64,000 nucleotides of DNA from LMUY01 sp965198895 (GTDB lineage Bacteria > Pseudomonadota > Alphaproteobacteria > Acetobacterales > Acetobacteraceae): assembly GCA_965198895.1 (NCBI GenBank), contig OZ240676.1:3534001-3598000 (forward strand), read 5' to 3'. A program made the position numbers and the translations under genes. This document shows, in pieces, positions 52,131 through 60,043 of the stretch. The notes below the pieces were generated by a model, which worked only from the letters and a program-made list of their open reading frames with translations, was not told where the DNA came from and searched no databases. The stretch's first letter is position 1, and each line of letters opens with the position of its first letter.

Positions 52131-53056
52131 TGCACGGATTGTTGCGTTCCCGGCTATTCTGGGGCTCGCTCGGCGGGCTGGTGCTGGCGGCGGTGCTGCC
52201 GTTCTTCGTGTCCAGCTACATCGTCGGCGTGGCAATCCCGGCGTACTACTTCGCCGTGTTCGCCATGTCGTGGGACCTCCTGTTCGGGTTTGCCGGCGAG
52301 GTGAATTTCGGCCCAACCTTCCTGGTTGGTCTCGGTGCCTACGGGGCCGGCATACTGGACGCGCAGACCGGCTTGCCGATCGCCGTCTGCGTCGCATTCG
52401 GCGCCCTGCTCGCGGTGGCCGGCGGGCTTTTGCTGGCGATCCCTGCGCTGCGCCTGTCGGGCCCGTATTTCGGCCTCATTACCCTTGTCGCGGTGCTGCT
52501 GCTGCAGCAGGGCGTTACCGTGTTCGCGCACTGGACCGGCGGTGAGATCGGGCTCTCGATCCCCGACGTCATCTCGATCGACGACAACTTCAACTACTAC
52601 TTCGCCCTCGGCTTCATGGCCCTGTCCGGGTTGATCCTGTTCATCTACTCGCGCTCGGCACTCGGGTTGATCCTGCAAGCCTGCGGGCAGGACCCGATCG
52701 AGGCCCAGGCGCTCGGCTTCAACGTGACCAAGCACAAGCTGGCGGCGTTCTGCGTCTCCGCCCTGTTCAGCGGCCTCGCCGGTGCGCTGCTGGTGTTCTA
52801 CGAGAGCACCGCCTCGCCGGGAACGCTGATCGACATCGCGGTCGGCGTGCAGGTCATCATCGCGGCGGTGCTGGGCGGGCGGCGCACCATCGTCGGCGGC
52901 GCGCTCGGGGCGATCTTCTTGGTGGCGGCCGGCGAGGTTTTGCGCCCGCTTGGGCAACTGAGCACGTTCGCGGTGTCGGCCTTTGCCCTGGTCGTCATCC
53001 TGCTCGTGCCAGGTGGCTTCCTTGGCACGTTGCTGTATCGGCGGGGTGAAGCATGA
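52130..53056 (+). CDS. livM: Branched-chain amino acid ABC permease LivM (system 1)
   Basis: A 308-residue LivM-type permease with about nine helices. FAMSWDLLFGFAGEVNFG and RLSGPYFGLITLVAVLLLQQG are the usual core, and AAVLGGRRTIVGGALGAIFLV is the ATPase-contact loop. It lies between livH (1-base overlap) and the fused ATPase gene (4-base overlap), so all three are coupled. Confidence 0.92.
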   Translation: MHGLLRSRLFWGSLGGLVLAAVLPFFVSSYIVGVAIPAYYFAVFAMSWDLLFGFAGEVNFGPTFLVGLGAYGAGILDAQTGLPIAVCVAFGALLAVAGGLLLAIPALRLSGPYFGLITLVAVLLLQQGVTVFAHWTGGEIGLSIPDVISIDDNFNYYFALGFMALSGLILFIYSRSALGLILQACGQDPIEAQALGFNVTKHKLAAFCVSALFSGLAGALLVFYESTASPGTLIDIAVGVQVIIAAVLGGRRTIVGGALGAIFLVAAGEVLRPLGQLSTFAVSAFALVVILLVPGGFLGTLLYRRGEA

Positions 53057-54555
53057 ACGTCGAATACGCGCCGACCGTGGCGACGAGCACGACCGGGCTC
53101 CTCGAGGTTTCGGGCCTGACCAAGCGGTTCGGCGGCCTGGTTGCGGTCAAGGACATGCATTTCTCGATCCAGCCCGGGGAGATCCTGGGGCTGATCGGGC
53201 CGAATGGCTCGGGCAAGTCCACCGTGATGAAGCTGATCATGGGGATCGAGCGGCCCAACGCCGGCCAGGTCCGCATTGATGGCGTGGACGTCGCCGGCTG
53301 GCCTTCCCACCGCATCGCCCGGCAGGGGGTGGGGCTGGTGTTCCAGCACTCCCGGCCGCTGCACCGCCAGACGGTGGGGGAGAATATCAAGCTCGCGCTG
53401 CTGCCGGACGCGCTGCTGAAGCTGTTCGCCGACCCGGCCGTCGACGCCCGCGCCCGCGCCATTGCCGAGCGCGTCGGCCTGGGGGCCGTGTTCGACCGCC
53501 GCCCCGCGACGCTGCCATTCGCCGATTTGCGCCGCCTGGAATTGGCCAAAGCCATCGCCCGCGACCCGAAGGTGGTGCTGGTGGACGAACCGTTCGCCGG
53601 GCTGACGGCCCCGGAAGTCGGCGCCTTCTCCGAGCTCATCGCCGGGTTCCGCGACGAGGGCCGCGCGGTGCTGCTGGTGGACCACAACGTGAAGAGCGTC
53701 TCCGCCCTGGTGGACCGCGTGCTCGCCATGTATCTGGGCGAATACGTGGCCGAGGGCAGCGCCGAGCACGTCATGGCCAACCCGACCGTGCGCCGGGTTT
53801 ACCTGGGCGCCGGCAGCATCGAGATCGCCTCCCGCCCCGAACTGGACCACAAGCCGGGCCCGCCGTTGCTGGATGTGAAGGATGCGTGCGTCTTCTACGG
53901 CAAGGCCCAGGCGCTGGACCACGTGTCGATCCATGTGCGCGAGGGCGAGTTCGTCTCCGTCGTCGGATTGAACGGCGCGGGCAAGACGACGCTGTTCAAC
54001 GCGATCTCCGGCCTGGTGCCGTATACCGGCACGATCGGCTGGGACGCCAAGCCGCTGACCGGCAAGACCGGGGCGGCCATCGCACGCGGTGGTATCGTTC
54101 AATGCCCCGAAAGCCGCGAGTTGTTCGGCAGCATGAGCGTGCGGGAGAATCTGGACCTCGGCGGCGGCCACCTGCCCACGGCGGAACGCACCCGGACGAT
54201 GGAGTGGCTGTTCGACCTGTTCCCGATCCTTAAATCCCGCGCCACCCAAGCCGCCGGCAAGATGAGCGGCGGCGAACAGCAGATGCTGGCCATCGCCCGC
54301 GCCCTGATGATGAAGCCCCGCTTGCTGATCCTGGACGAGCCGACGCTGGGCCTGGCCCCCGTCATCCTGGAACAGCTCAGCCACGCGCTGGAGCGGTTGC
54401 GCAACACCACCCCGATCACTGTTCTACTGGGCGAGCAGAACGTGACTTTCGCGCTCCCCCACGCGGACCGTGTGTACGTCCTGGAACACGCGCGCATCAT
54501 TTGGGAAGGTGATCCGGCCCGCTTCGCGCTGGAGGCAGGCAAGGCGTATTTGTGA
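53053..54555 (+). CDS. Fused LivG-LivF double ATPase (system 1)
   Basis: A 500-residue protein with two complete ABC ATPase domains that are normally separate subunits. Domain 1 (LivG-like): GPNGSGKST at about 50, Q-loop VFQHSRPLHRQ, VDEPFAGLTAPE and VDHNVKSV. Its signature region reads LPFADLRRLEL rather than LSxGxxR. Domain 2 (LivF-like): GLNGAGKTT at about 304, SGGEQQMLAIARAL signature and LDEPTLGLAP. The link region is KPGPPLLDVKDACVFYG. The two halves would pair intramolecularly as a heterodimer; a degenerate first signature suggests one weak ATP site. Confidence 0.9.
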   Translation: MNVEYAPTVATSTTGLLEVSGLTKRFGGLVAVKDMHFSIQPGEILGLIGPNGSGKSTVMKLIMGIERPNAGQVRIDGVDVAGWPSHRIARQGVGLVFQHSRPLHRQTVGENIKLALLPDALLKLFADPAVDARARAIAERVGLGAVFDRRPATLPFADLRRLELAKAIARDPKVVLVDEPFAGLTAPEVGAFSELIAGFRDEGRAVLLVDHNVKSVSALVDRVLAMYLGEYVAEGSAEHVMANPTVRRVYLGAGSIEIASRPELDHKPGPPLLDVKDACVFYGKAQALDHVSIHVREGEFVSVVGLNGAGKTTLFNAISGLVPYTGTIGWDAKPLTGKTGAAIARGGIVQCPESRELFGSMSVRENLDLGGGHLPTAERTRTMEWLFDLFPILKSRATQAAGKMSGGEQQMLAIARALMMKPRLLILDEPTLGLAPVILEQLSHALERLRNTTPITVLLGEQNVTFALPHADRVYVLEHARIIWEGDPARFALEAGKAYL

Positions 54556-54694
54556 TCGTGGCTGCCATGCAATGCCGGTCGATCACGACCAGCAGTCAGA
54601 GGCCGGTCGGTCCGCAGATCCAATGAACCTCGGCTAAACCGCGGACGTTTCCCGAGCGCGCAGGCCACTAGTTTGCGCGCAAGGAGATATCTGA

Positions 54695-54928
54695 ATGACC
54701 ATGAAGATTGCCGGTGCCGTCCTACTCTCGTGCATCGGCTTGGCAGCCTGCGCCAACACCGGCTCTGGCGGCATGACATCCACTCGGCCAACTCAGTCGC
54801 CGATCGGAGTGACCGCGTCCAACGGCGGCGGGCAGCGCGCACTGGGCGACATTCCGAGCGAGGGCGTCAACTCGGTGACCGGCCCGACCACCGGTGGGGT
54901 GCCGAACAGCAAAGGCAACGCGTACTAA
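54695..54928 (+). CDS. Small lipoprotein of unknown function
   Basis: A 77-residue lipoprotein. The signal sequence MTMKIAGAVLLSCIGLAAC ends in a lipobox with Cys19; the mature part is Gly/Ser/Thr/Asn-rich, low complexity and probably unstructured (SVTGPTTGGVPNSKGNAY). A clear AAGGAG lies 8 bases before the ATG. It stands alone between the two convergent ABC systems. No family recognised. Confidence 0.65.
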   Translation: MTMKIAGAVLLSCIGLAACANTGSGGMTSTRPTQSPIGVTASNGGGQRALGDIPSEGVNSVTGPTTGGVPNSKGNAY

Positions 54929-55371
54929 TACCAGACGCCCCAGACGTAGACTCACGGGCGTAGTAGACTCAGGGGCGTAGTAGCCTCAGGGGCGTAGGGT
55001 GCAATCCGCTTGGAGGATTGCACCTTCACGTCGCGATGATCGGCGCGTTTGCCTGATGCAATGCCAAAGCGCATTGCATCCTACCAGGTGAGACGAGGGT
55101 CAGTGCTTGAGGCTTTTGGTATAAGTCCACTCCTCCTCCTCTTGAAGAAGGGGGCCGGGGAGGGGTGGTCGGTGATGTGGGTTTCGCCGGATAGCCGGTC
55201 ATGGCGGAACAGCTCGAGCCAACCGGCGGTGACCAGCCAGGCCGGCGCGTTGCGGTCGCTCACGTCGTAGGCCATCCCGCCGGGTTCGAAGCTGCTCGCG
55301 CGAGCCGCTCATGAGGCGATAATCGGCCCGGATCGTTGCCACTTCAACCTCGGTCTGTCGTTTGCTCCTCC
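54929..55371. other. Repeat-rich intergenic region between two convergent ABC operons
   Basis: No convincing gene. It holds about 2.8 units of a 17-base tandem repeat (54946-54993, unit GTAGTAGACTCAGGGGC). A perfect 10-base hairpin follows (54998-55007 with 55015-55024) and a 9-base hairpin (55055-55063 with 55072-55080), and there is a single REP-like element (about 55129-55169). Between 55180 and 55275 a minus-strand frame reads MAYDVSDRNAPAWLVTAGWL then ELFRHDRLSGETHITDH before running into the REP element. It looks like a gene remnant, but I cannot name it. The hairpins probably end transcription from both sides. Confidence 0.55.
54998..55024. terminator. Perfect hairpin downstream of the small lipoprotein
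   Basis: Stem GGTGCAATCC / GGATTGCACC with a 7-base loop, 70 bases after the lipoprotein stop. A second hairpin (55055-55080) follows. There is no T-run. The placement between convergent transcription units supports a terminator or mRNA-end role. Confidence 0.5.
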
Positions 55372-56070
55372 CTACACGTGCAACGCCTGCTCGACCGTTG
55401 CCCGGTCCGCGAGCAGCGCTTCGCCGCCGCCGGTCCACACGACCTGGCCGCGTTCGATCACCACGTGCCGGTCGGCCAGGCGCAGCAGGGCGTCCAGGCT
55501 CTTGTCGATCACCAGCATCGCCATGCCTTCCGCCTTCAGCGCGTGCAGGCAGTCCCAGATCACCGTGCGGGTGAGCGGCGCGAGGCCCTCGGTCGCTTCG
55601 TCCAGGATCAGCAGTCGCGGGTTGGTCATCAGGGCGCGGCCGATCGCCAGCATCTGCTGCTCGCCGCCGGATAGCTGCCAGCCACCGAAGCGTCGCCGCT
55701 CCTGCAAGCGGGGGAACAGGGCGTAGATGCCGGGCAGGGTCCAACGCGGGGCGCCGTGGCGGCTGGCGGCGCAGGCGAGCAGGTTCTCCTCCACCGACAG
55801 GCGAGGAAAAATTTGGCGGCCCTCCGGCACCAGGCCGAGCCCGGCGCGTGCGATGCGAGTGGGTTTGGCGCCGGTCAGAGCCTCGCCACCGACGGTAACG
55901 GTGCCGGCCGAGGGGCGCAGCAGGCCCATCACGGCGCGCACGGTGGTGGTCTTGCCCATGCCGTTGCGCCCGAGCAGCGACACCGCCTCGCCGTCGGCCA
56001 CCGCCAGGTCGACGCCGAACAGCGCCTGCGCCCCGCCGTAACCGGCCTGCAGCCCGGTGACTTCAAGCAT
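55372..56070 (-). CDS. livF: Branched-chain amino acid ABC ATPase LivF (system 2)
   Basis: A 232-residue ABC ATPase of the LivF type: Walker A LLGRNGMGKTTTVRA, signature LSGGEQQMLAIGRAL, Walker B LLILDEATEGLAP. The D-loop/H-loop region reads MLVIDKSLDALLRLAD, so the usual switch histidine is replaced by Lys or Ser, a variant seen in some LivF proteins. Last gene of the minus-strand system 2; its start overlaps the livG end by eight bases. Confidence 0.92.
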   Translation of the reverse strand: MLEVTGLQAGYGGAQALFGVDLAVADGEAVSLLGRNGMGKTTTVRAVMGLLRPSAGTVTVGGEALTGAKPTRIARAGLGLVPEGRQIFPRLSVEENLLACAASRHGAPRWTLPGIYALFPRLQERRRFGGWQLSGGEQQMLAIGRALMTNPRLLILDEATEGLAPLTRTVIWDCLHALKAEGMAMLVIDKSLDALLRLADRHVVIERGQVVWTGGGEALLADRATVEQALHV

Positions 56071-56812
56071 CGGAATCACCGAGATACGCGGCGCGCACCG
56101 CCGGGTCGGCGCGGATGGCGGCGGGGGTGCCGCTGGCGATGACGGCGCCGGCCACCAGCACCGAGACGCGGTCCGACAGGGCGAACACCGCGTCCATGTC
56201 GTGTTCCACGAGCAGCATGGCGAACTGGCCGCGCAGCCCCCGCAGCAAGGTGAGCAGCCGGTCCGCTTCGTCGTGGCCGACTCCCGCCATCGGCTCGTCC
56301 AGCAGCAGCAGCTTGGGTGCGCAGGCAAGGGCTACGGCGAGTTCCAAATGCCGCTTCTCGCCGTGGCTCAGAGTGGCGGCCAAGGTGTCCGCCCGGTCGA
56401 CCAGCCCCACCGAACCAAGCGCGGCGTCAGCCTCGGCGTTCAGTTCGCGTTCCCGCCCGGCGTCGCGCAGGAAGCGGAAGGAGCTGCCATGGCGGCGCTG
56501 CACGGCGATGGCGACGTTCTCGCGGGCGGTGAACTCGGGCAGCAGGGTGATGATCTGGAACGACCGCGCCAGCCCCAGCCTGGCCCGGCGTTGCGGCGGC
56601 AGGCGCGTGATGTCCCGCCCGCCGAACAGCACGCGCCCGCGATCGGGGCGCAGGCTGCCGGCGACCTGCCCCACCAGCGTGGTCTTGCCGGCACCGTTCG
56701 GGCCGATCAGCGCGTGCACCTCGCCGGGTTCGACGGTCAGCGACACGTCGCGGGTGACGGCGAGCGCGCCGTAGCTCTTGGTTAGGCCGTCGAGCTGCAG
56801 CAGGGCGCTCAC
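56063..56812 (-). CDS. livG: Branched-chain amino acid ABC ATPase LivG (system 2)
   Basis: A 249-residue ABC ATPase: Walker A LIGPNGAGKTTLVGQ, Q-loop ARSFQIITLLPE, signature region ATLSHGEKRHLELAVAL, Walker B LLLLDEPMAGVGHDE and switch VEHDMDAVF. The GTG start overlaps the livM stop (GTGA, 56809-56812). Unlike system 1, here G and F are separate proteins. Confidence 0.92.
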   Translation of the reverse strand: MSALLQLDGLTKSYGALAVTRDVSLTVEPGEVHALIGPNGAGKTTLVGQVAGSLRPDRGRVLFGGRDITRLPPQRRARLGLARSFQIITLLPEFTARENVAIAVQRRHGSSFRFLRDAGRERELNAEADAALGSVGLVDRADTLAATLSHGEKRHLELAVALACAPKLLLLDEPMAGVGHDEADRLLTLLRGLRGQFAMLLVEHDMDAVFALSDRVSVLVAGAVIASGTPAAIRADPAVRAAYLGDSDA

Positions 56813-57807
56813 CGGCGGCGGACCAGCACGGCGAGGACCAGCAGCGGCCCGAGCACGATGCGCCAGTGGTCTGTCCAGTCGGCCAGCCAGTCGGACAAAG
56901 CGAGGAAGCCGACCGTGCCCAGCACCGGCCCCCACAGTGACCCGGCGCCGCCCAGGATCACCGCCACCAGCAGATCGCCGGAGCGGGGCCACGCCATGTA
57001 GGCCGGGCTGGCAAACTGCGTCAGCTCCGCCAACAGCGCCCCCGCCACGCCGGCGAGCGCCCCGGATACGGTGTAGGCGAGCAGGCGGTAGGGGTAGGGG
57101 TTGAAGCCGAGCGCCCGCATCCGCTCCGGCGCATCGCGGCAGCCGCGCAGCACCCGGCCGAAGCGAGAGCGGACCACGAGCCCCAACCCGAACAGCACTG
57201 CGGCGAGGCAGATGAGGGCGGCATAGTACAGGGCGAACCGGTTCTCCAGCACTGCGGTGCCGAACAGGGTGGAGTGGCCGTTTAGGGTCAGCCCGTCATC
57301 GCCGCCATATTGCGCCAGGCTGCCGGCGGTGAAGAACGCCATCTGGCCAAAGGCGAGGGTGATCATGATGAAGTACACCCCGCTGGTGCGCAGCGCGATC
57401 GCGCCGGTGACCAGGGCGAACGCTCCGGCCGAGGCCGCGGCCAGGGGGAGGGTGATGGCGGCGTCGGTGATGTCGTTCACCCCGGCGATGCCCAGCGTGT
57501 AGGCGCCGATGCCGATGAACGCGGCGTGGCCGAAGCTGACCATTCCGCCGTAACCGAGCACGAAGTCCAACGCCACGGCGGCGAGTGCGTAGGCCACGAT
57601 GCGGGTGGCGGGGAACAGCAGGAAGTCGGTTTGGGTCGCGTGAAACAGCAGGGGCGCGATCGCGAACACCCCCAGGATCGCCAGCTTAAAGCCCCCTCCC
57701 CTTGCGGGAGGGGGTTGGGGGAGGGGTGTCCCGGCACGACCTGTGCGCGTTGACCCCTCACCCCGGCCCTCTCCCACAAGGGGAGAGGGAGAAGAACCTC
57801 CCGTCAT
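56809..57807 (-). CDS. livM: Branched-chain amino acid ABC permease LivM (system 2) with REP-encoded N-terminus
   Basis: A 332-residue LivM permease. The membrane core starts at LAILGVFAIAPLLF and has LDFVLGYGGMVSFGHAAFIG, RTSGVYFIMITLAFGQM and VILGGAGSLWGPVLG. The ATG at 57807 overlaps the livH stop (ATGA). Right after MTG the next ~36 codons are a REP-type pair (57690-57793), giving a Pro/Gly/Arg-rich stretch (SPSPLVGEGRGEG, TPLPQPPPARGGG) before the first helix. No other good start is visible between the repeat and the core, so either the extension is translated or a weak start within the repeat is used. Confidence 0.87.
   Translation of the reverse strand: MTGGSSPSPLVGEGRGEGSTRTGRAGTPLPQPPPARGGGFKLAILGVFAIAPLLFHATQTDFLLFPATRIVAYALAAVALDFVLGYGGMVSFGHAAFIGIGAYTLGIAGVNDITDAAITLPLAAASAGAFALVTGAIALRTSGVYFIMITLAFGQMAFFTAGSLAQYGGDDGLTLNGHSTLFGTAVLENRFALYYAALICLAAVLFGLGLVVRSRFGRVLRGCRDAPERMRALGFNPYPYRLLAYTVSGALAGVAGALLAELTQFASPAYMAWPRSGDLLVAVILGGAGSLWGPVLGTVGFLALSDWLADWTDHWRIVLGPLLVLAVLVRRR
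57690..57793. repeat. REP/BIME-like inverted pair inside the 5' end of livM (system 2)
   Basis: Elements at 57690-57727 (CCCCCTCCCC-TTGC-GGGAGGGGG then GGGGGAGGGG) and 57753-57793 (CCCCTCACCCCGG then CCCTCTCCC, short loop, GGGGAGAGGGAGAAG), inverted relative to each other. They stand between the coupled livH stop/livM start and the conserved livM coding region and keep the frame open. Confidence 0.85.
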
Positions 57808-58721
57808 TTGGCGGGAAGCAGACCGGCGGGGCGGACCGCCAGCACCACGGCCATCAGCACGTAGATCGCCATCGAGGCCAGCGCCGGGCCGGCCGTGTTC
57901 GCGGCGGACGGGCGCAGCACCAGCCGCATCAGGTCGGTGGCGAACGAGCGCCCAAGCGTGTCCACCAAGCCCACCAGCAACGCCGCCACCGCGGCTCCGC
58001 GGATCGAGCCGGTGCCGCCGATGATGATGACCACGAAGGCCAGGATCAGCACGCCGTCGCCCATGCCGGGCTCGACCGACAGGATCGGCGCCGCCACGGC
58101 GCCCGCGAACCCGGCCAGCATCGCGCCCCCTGCGGTCACCAGCGCGAACAGCCGGGCGGTGTCCACGCCCAGTGCGCCCAGCAACTGCGGGTGCGTCGCC
58201 CCGGCGCGCAGCTGCATTCCTATGCGGGTCCGGCTCACCACCAACGCCAGCGCCGCACCCGCGAGCAGGCCCGCCGCCAGGATCACCAGCCGGTACACCG
58301 GGTAACGCAGCCCCGTGGTGAGCGCGATGCTGCCCGACAGCGCATCCGGCACGGCCAGCGACAACGGCTCGTTGCCCCAGATCATCCGCACCGCCTCGTT
58401 CGCCGTCAGGATGAGGCCGAACGTGGCCAGCACCTGGTCCAGATGGGAGCCGCCGTAGAGGAAGCGGAACACCAGCCGGTCCAGCAGCAGGCCGAACACC
58501 AGCGTGCCCACGCACGCCGCGAGCAGGCCGAGCACGAAGCTGCCGCTCGCCGCCGCCATGGCCACGGCGAGATAGGCGCCCAGCATGTACTGCACGCCAT
58601 GCGCCAGGTTCAGGAAGTCCATCACGCCGAACACCAGCGTCAGCCCGGCCGCCACCAGGAACAGCAGCACGCCGAGCTGCAGCCCGTTCAGCACCTGCAC
58701 CGCGAGCAGCGTGCCCGACAT
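57804..58721 (-). CDS. livH: Branched-chain amino acid ABC permease LivH (system 2)
   Basis: A 305-residue LivH-type permease with about eight helices. FGVMDFLNLAHGVQYMLGAY contains the conserved N-L-A-H-G turn; IIGGTGSIRGAAVAALLVGL is the ATPase-contact loop. The ATG at 58721 lies close to the 32-base palindrome that separates it from the binding-protein gene. Its stop is coupled to livM. Confidence 0.92.
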   Translation of the reverse strand: MSGTLLAVQVLNGLQLGVLLFLVAAGLTLVFGVMDFLNLAHGVQYMLGAYLAVAMAAASGSFVLGLLAACVGTLVFGLLLDRLVFRFLYGGSHLDQVLATFGLILTANEAVRMIWGNEPLSLAVPDALSGSIALTTGLRYPVYRLVILAAGLLAGAALALVVSRTRIGMQLRAGATHPQLLGALGVDTARLFALVTAGGAMLAGFAGAVAAPILSVEPGMGDGVLILAFVVIIIGGTGSIRGAAVAALLVGLVDTLGRSFATDLMRLVLRPSAANTAGPALASMAIYVLMAVVLAVRPAGLLPAK

Positions 58722-58728
58722 GGCTATT

Positions 58729-58805
58729 CGTAGGGTGGGGTGCGCTTTGGCACCCCACCATCGTGCGTGCGGGTGGTGGGGTGCCAAAGCGCACCCCACC
58801 CTACG
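58729..58805. repeat. Perfect 32-base inverted repeat between binding-protein and livH genes (system 2)
   Basis: Arms 58729-58760 and 58774-58805 are exact reverse complements, with a 13-base loop. The arm begins CGTAGGGTGGGGTGCGCTTT. Related short pieces (GCGTAGGGTGCAATCC, CCAAAGCG) occur at 54993-55080, so this is probably a second interspersed palindrome family. In mRNA the hairpin would protect the upstream binding-protein message and lower permease expression. Confidence 0.9.
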
Positions 58806-58815
58806 ATTCTTGTCA

Positions 58816-59982
58816 TTAGTGCAACGGGCAGTCCTTGGCGTAGTCGTCGGCGAAGTCCTTGTAGATCGTCTGCACGATCTCGGTCTGGTATTTGCCATCC
58901 GGCCGCTTGGCGACCTTGGTCAAATAAAAGTTCTGGATCGGGAAGCCGTTCGGGCTGAACTGCAGCGGGCCGCGCAGCGACTTGAAGTCCGCCTTCATAA
59001 GCGCCGCCCGCATGCCCATCGGGTCGTCCAGCTTGCCGTGCTCGGCCTTTACGGCGCTGTCGATCAGCATCGCGGCGTCGAACGCCTGAAAGGCATAGGT
59101 GGCGGGCACGTAATGATATTCGGCCTCGAACGCCGCCACGAACGCCTTGTTCTGCGGGTTGTCCAGGTCGGGCGCCCAGTTCGACCCGGCCAGCATGCCC
59201 AGTGCCGCGTCGCCCTGCGCCGGCAGCGTGCTCTCGTCCACGGTGAAGGCGGACAACACGGGGATGGTGAGGCCGGCTTGGCGATACTGCTTCACCAGGC
59301 TGACGCCCATGCCGCCGGGCATGAAGGCGAACACCGCGTCCGGCTTGGCGGCGGCGATGCGCGCCAGTTCGGCCGAGAAATCGAGCTGCCCCAGCGGCAC
59401 GTAAAGCTCGTCCACCACCTCGCCCTTGTAGTCGCGCTTGAACCCGGCGACCGCGTCCCGCCCGGCCTGGTAGTTCGGCACCAGGGTGATGACCTTCTTA
59501 TAGCCTTGGTCCTGCGCATACTTTCCGAGCACGGCGTGGACCTGGTCGTTTTGATACGACGTCGTCAGAAAGTACGGATTGCAGGCCTTCCCCGCCAGCG
59601 AGGACGGCCCGGCGTTGTCGCTGATCAGGAACGAGTGCGCATCGGTGATCGGCTTCACGATCGCGCCCAGCACGTTGCTGAAGATCGGCCCGACGAAAAA
59701 CGTCGGATGATCCCGCTCGAGCGCTGTGCGGACCTTGCCGAGCGCCACGTCCGGCTTCAGTTCGTCGTCGATGATGCTGACATGCGTGTCCATACCGCCC
59801 AACTTGCCGTCGAGCTGCTTGACCGCGAGATTGAAGCCATCCCGCGCCTGCTGCCCCAGTACGGCGGCCGAGCCGGAGAGCGTTGCGACCACCGCCACAT
59901 TCAGTGTCTCAGCCGCGACCGGCCCGGCGAGCAGCGCCGCCGTAACCGCCAGTATGACCCGCCGCATGCCAGACCCCATCAT
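58816..59982 (-). CDS. Branched-chain amino acid-type ABC transporter substrate-binding protein (system 2)
   Basis: A 388-residue periplasmic binding protein with signal peptide (MRRVILAVTAALLAGPVAAE) and LivJ-like body (VAVVATLSGSAAVLGQQARDG, VGPIFSNVLGAIVKPI, FVAAFEAEYHYVPATYAFQAFDAA). Starts at 59982, 59979 or 59967 are close alternatives; none has a strong ribosome site. First gene of system 2 (59982 to 55372). Differences from the system 1 protein are extensive, so the ligands probably differ. Confidence 0.9.
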   Translation of the reverse strand: MMGSGMRRVILAVTAALLAGPVAAETLNVAVVATLSGSAAVLGQQARDGFNLAVKQLDGKLGGMDTHVSIIDDELKPDVALGKVRTALERDHPTFFVGPIFSNVLGAIVKPITDAHSFLISDNAGPSSLAGKACNPYFLTTSYQNDQVHAVLGKYAQDQGYKKVITLVPNYQAGRDAVAGFKRDYKGEVVDELYVPLGQLDFSAELARIAAAKPDAVFAFMPGGMGVSLVKQYRQAGLTIPVLSAFTVDESTLPAQGDAALGMLAGSNWAPDLDNPQNKAFVAAFEAEYHYVPATYAFQAFDAAMLIDSAVKAEHGKLDDPMGMRAALMKADFKSLRGPLQFSPNGFPIQNFYLTKVAKRPDGKYQTEIVQTIYKDFADDYAKDCPLH

Positions 59983-59983
59983 T

Positions 59984-60012
59984 TCACGAGAGCGATAGTT
60001 TAAGTTTATAAT
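59984..60012 (+). promoter_or_regulatory. Possible sigma-70-type promoter for the FAD monooxygenase gene
   Basis: A perfect TATAAT at 60007-60012 stands in the short AT-rich gap between two divergent genes, 32 bases before the monooxygenase ATG. Upstream at 59982-59989 only weak -35-like sequence (TTTCACGA) is seen, so the match is half good. Confidence 0.35.
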
Positions 60013-60043
60013 ATTGCCGCTGCCAAGCGGGTAAGGAGCGCCG

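Noticed and set aside
54946..54993. Tandem repeat considered as a CRISPR array
   Set aside because: Units are 17 bases with no unique spacers, fewer than three full copies and no cas genes.
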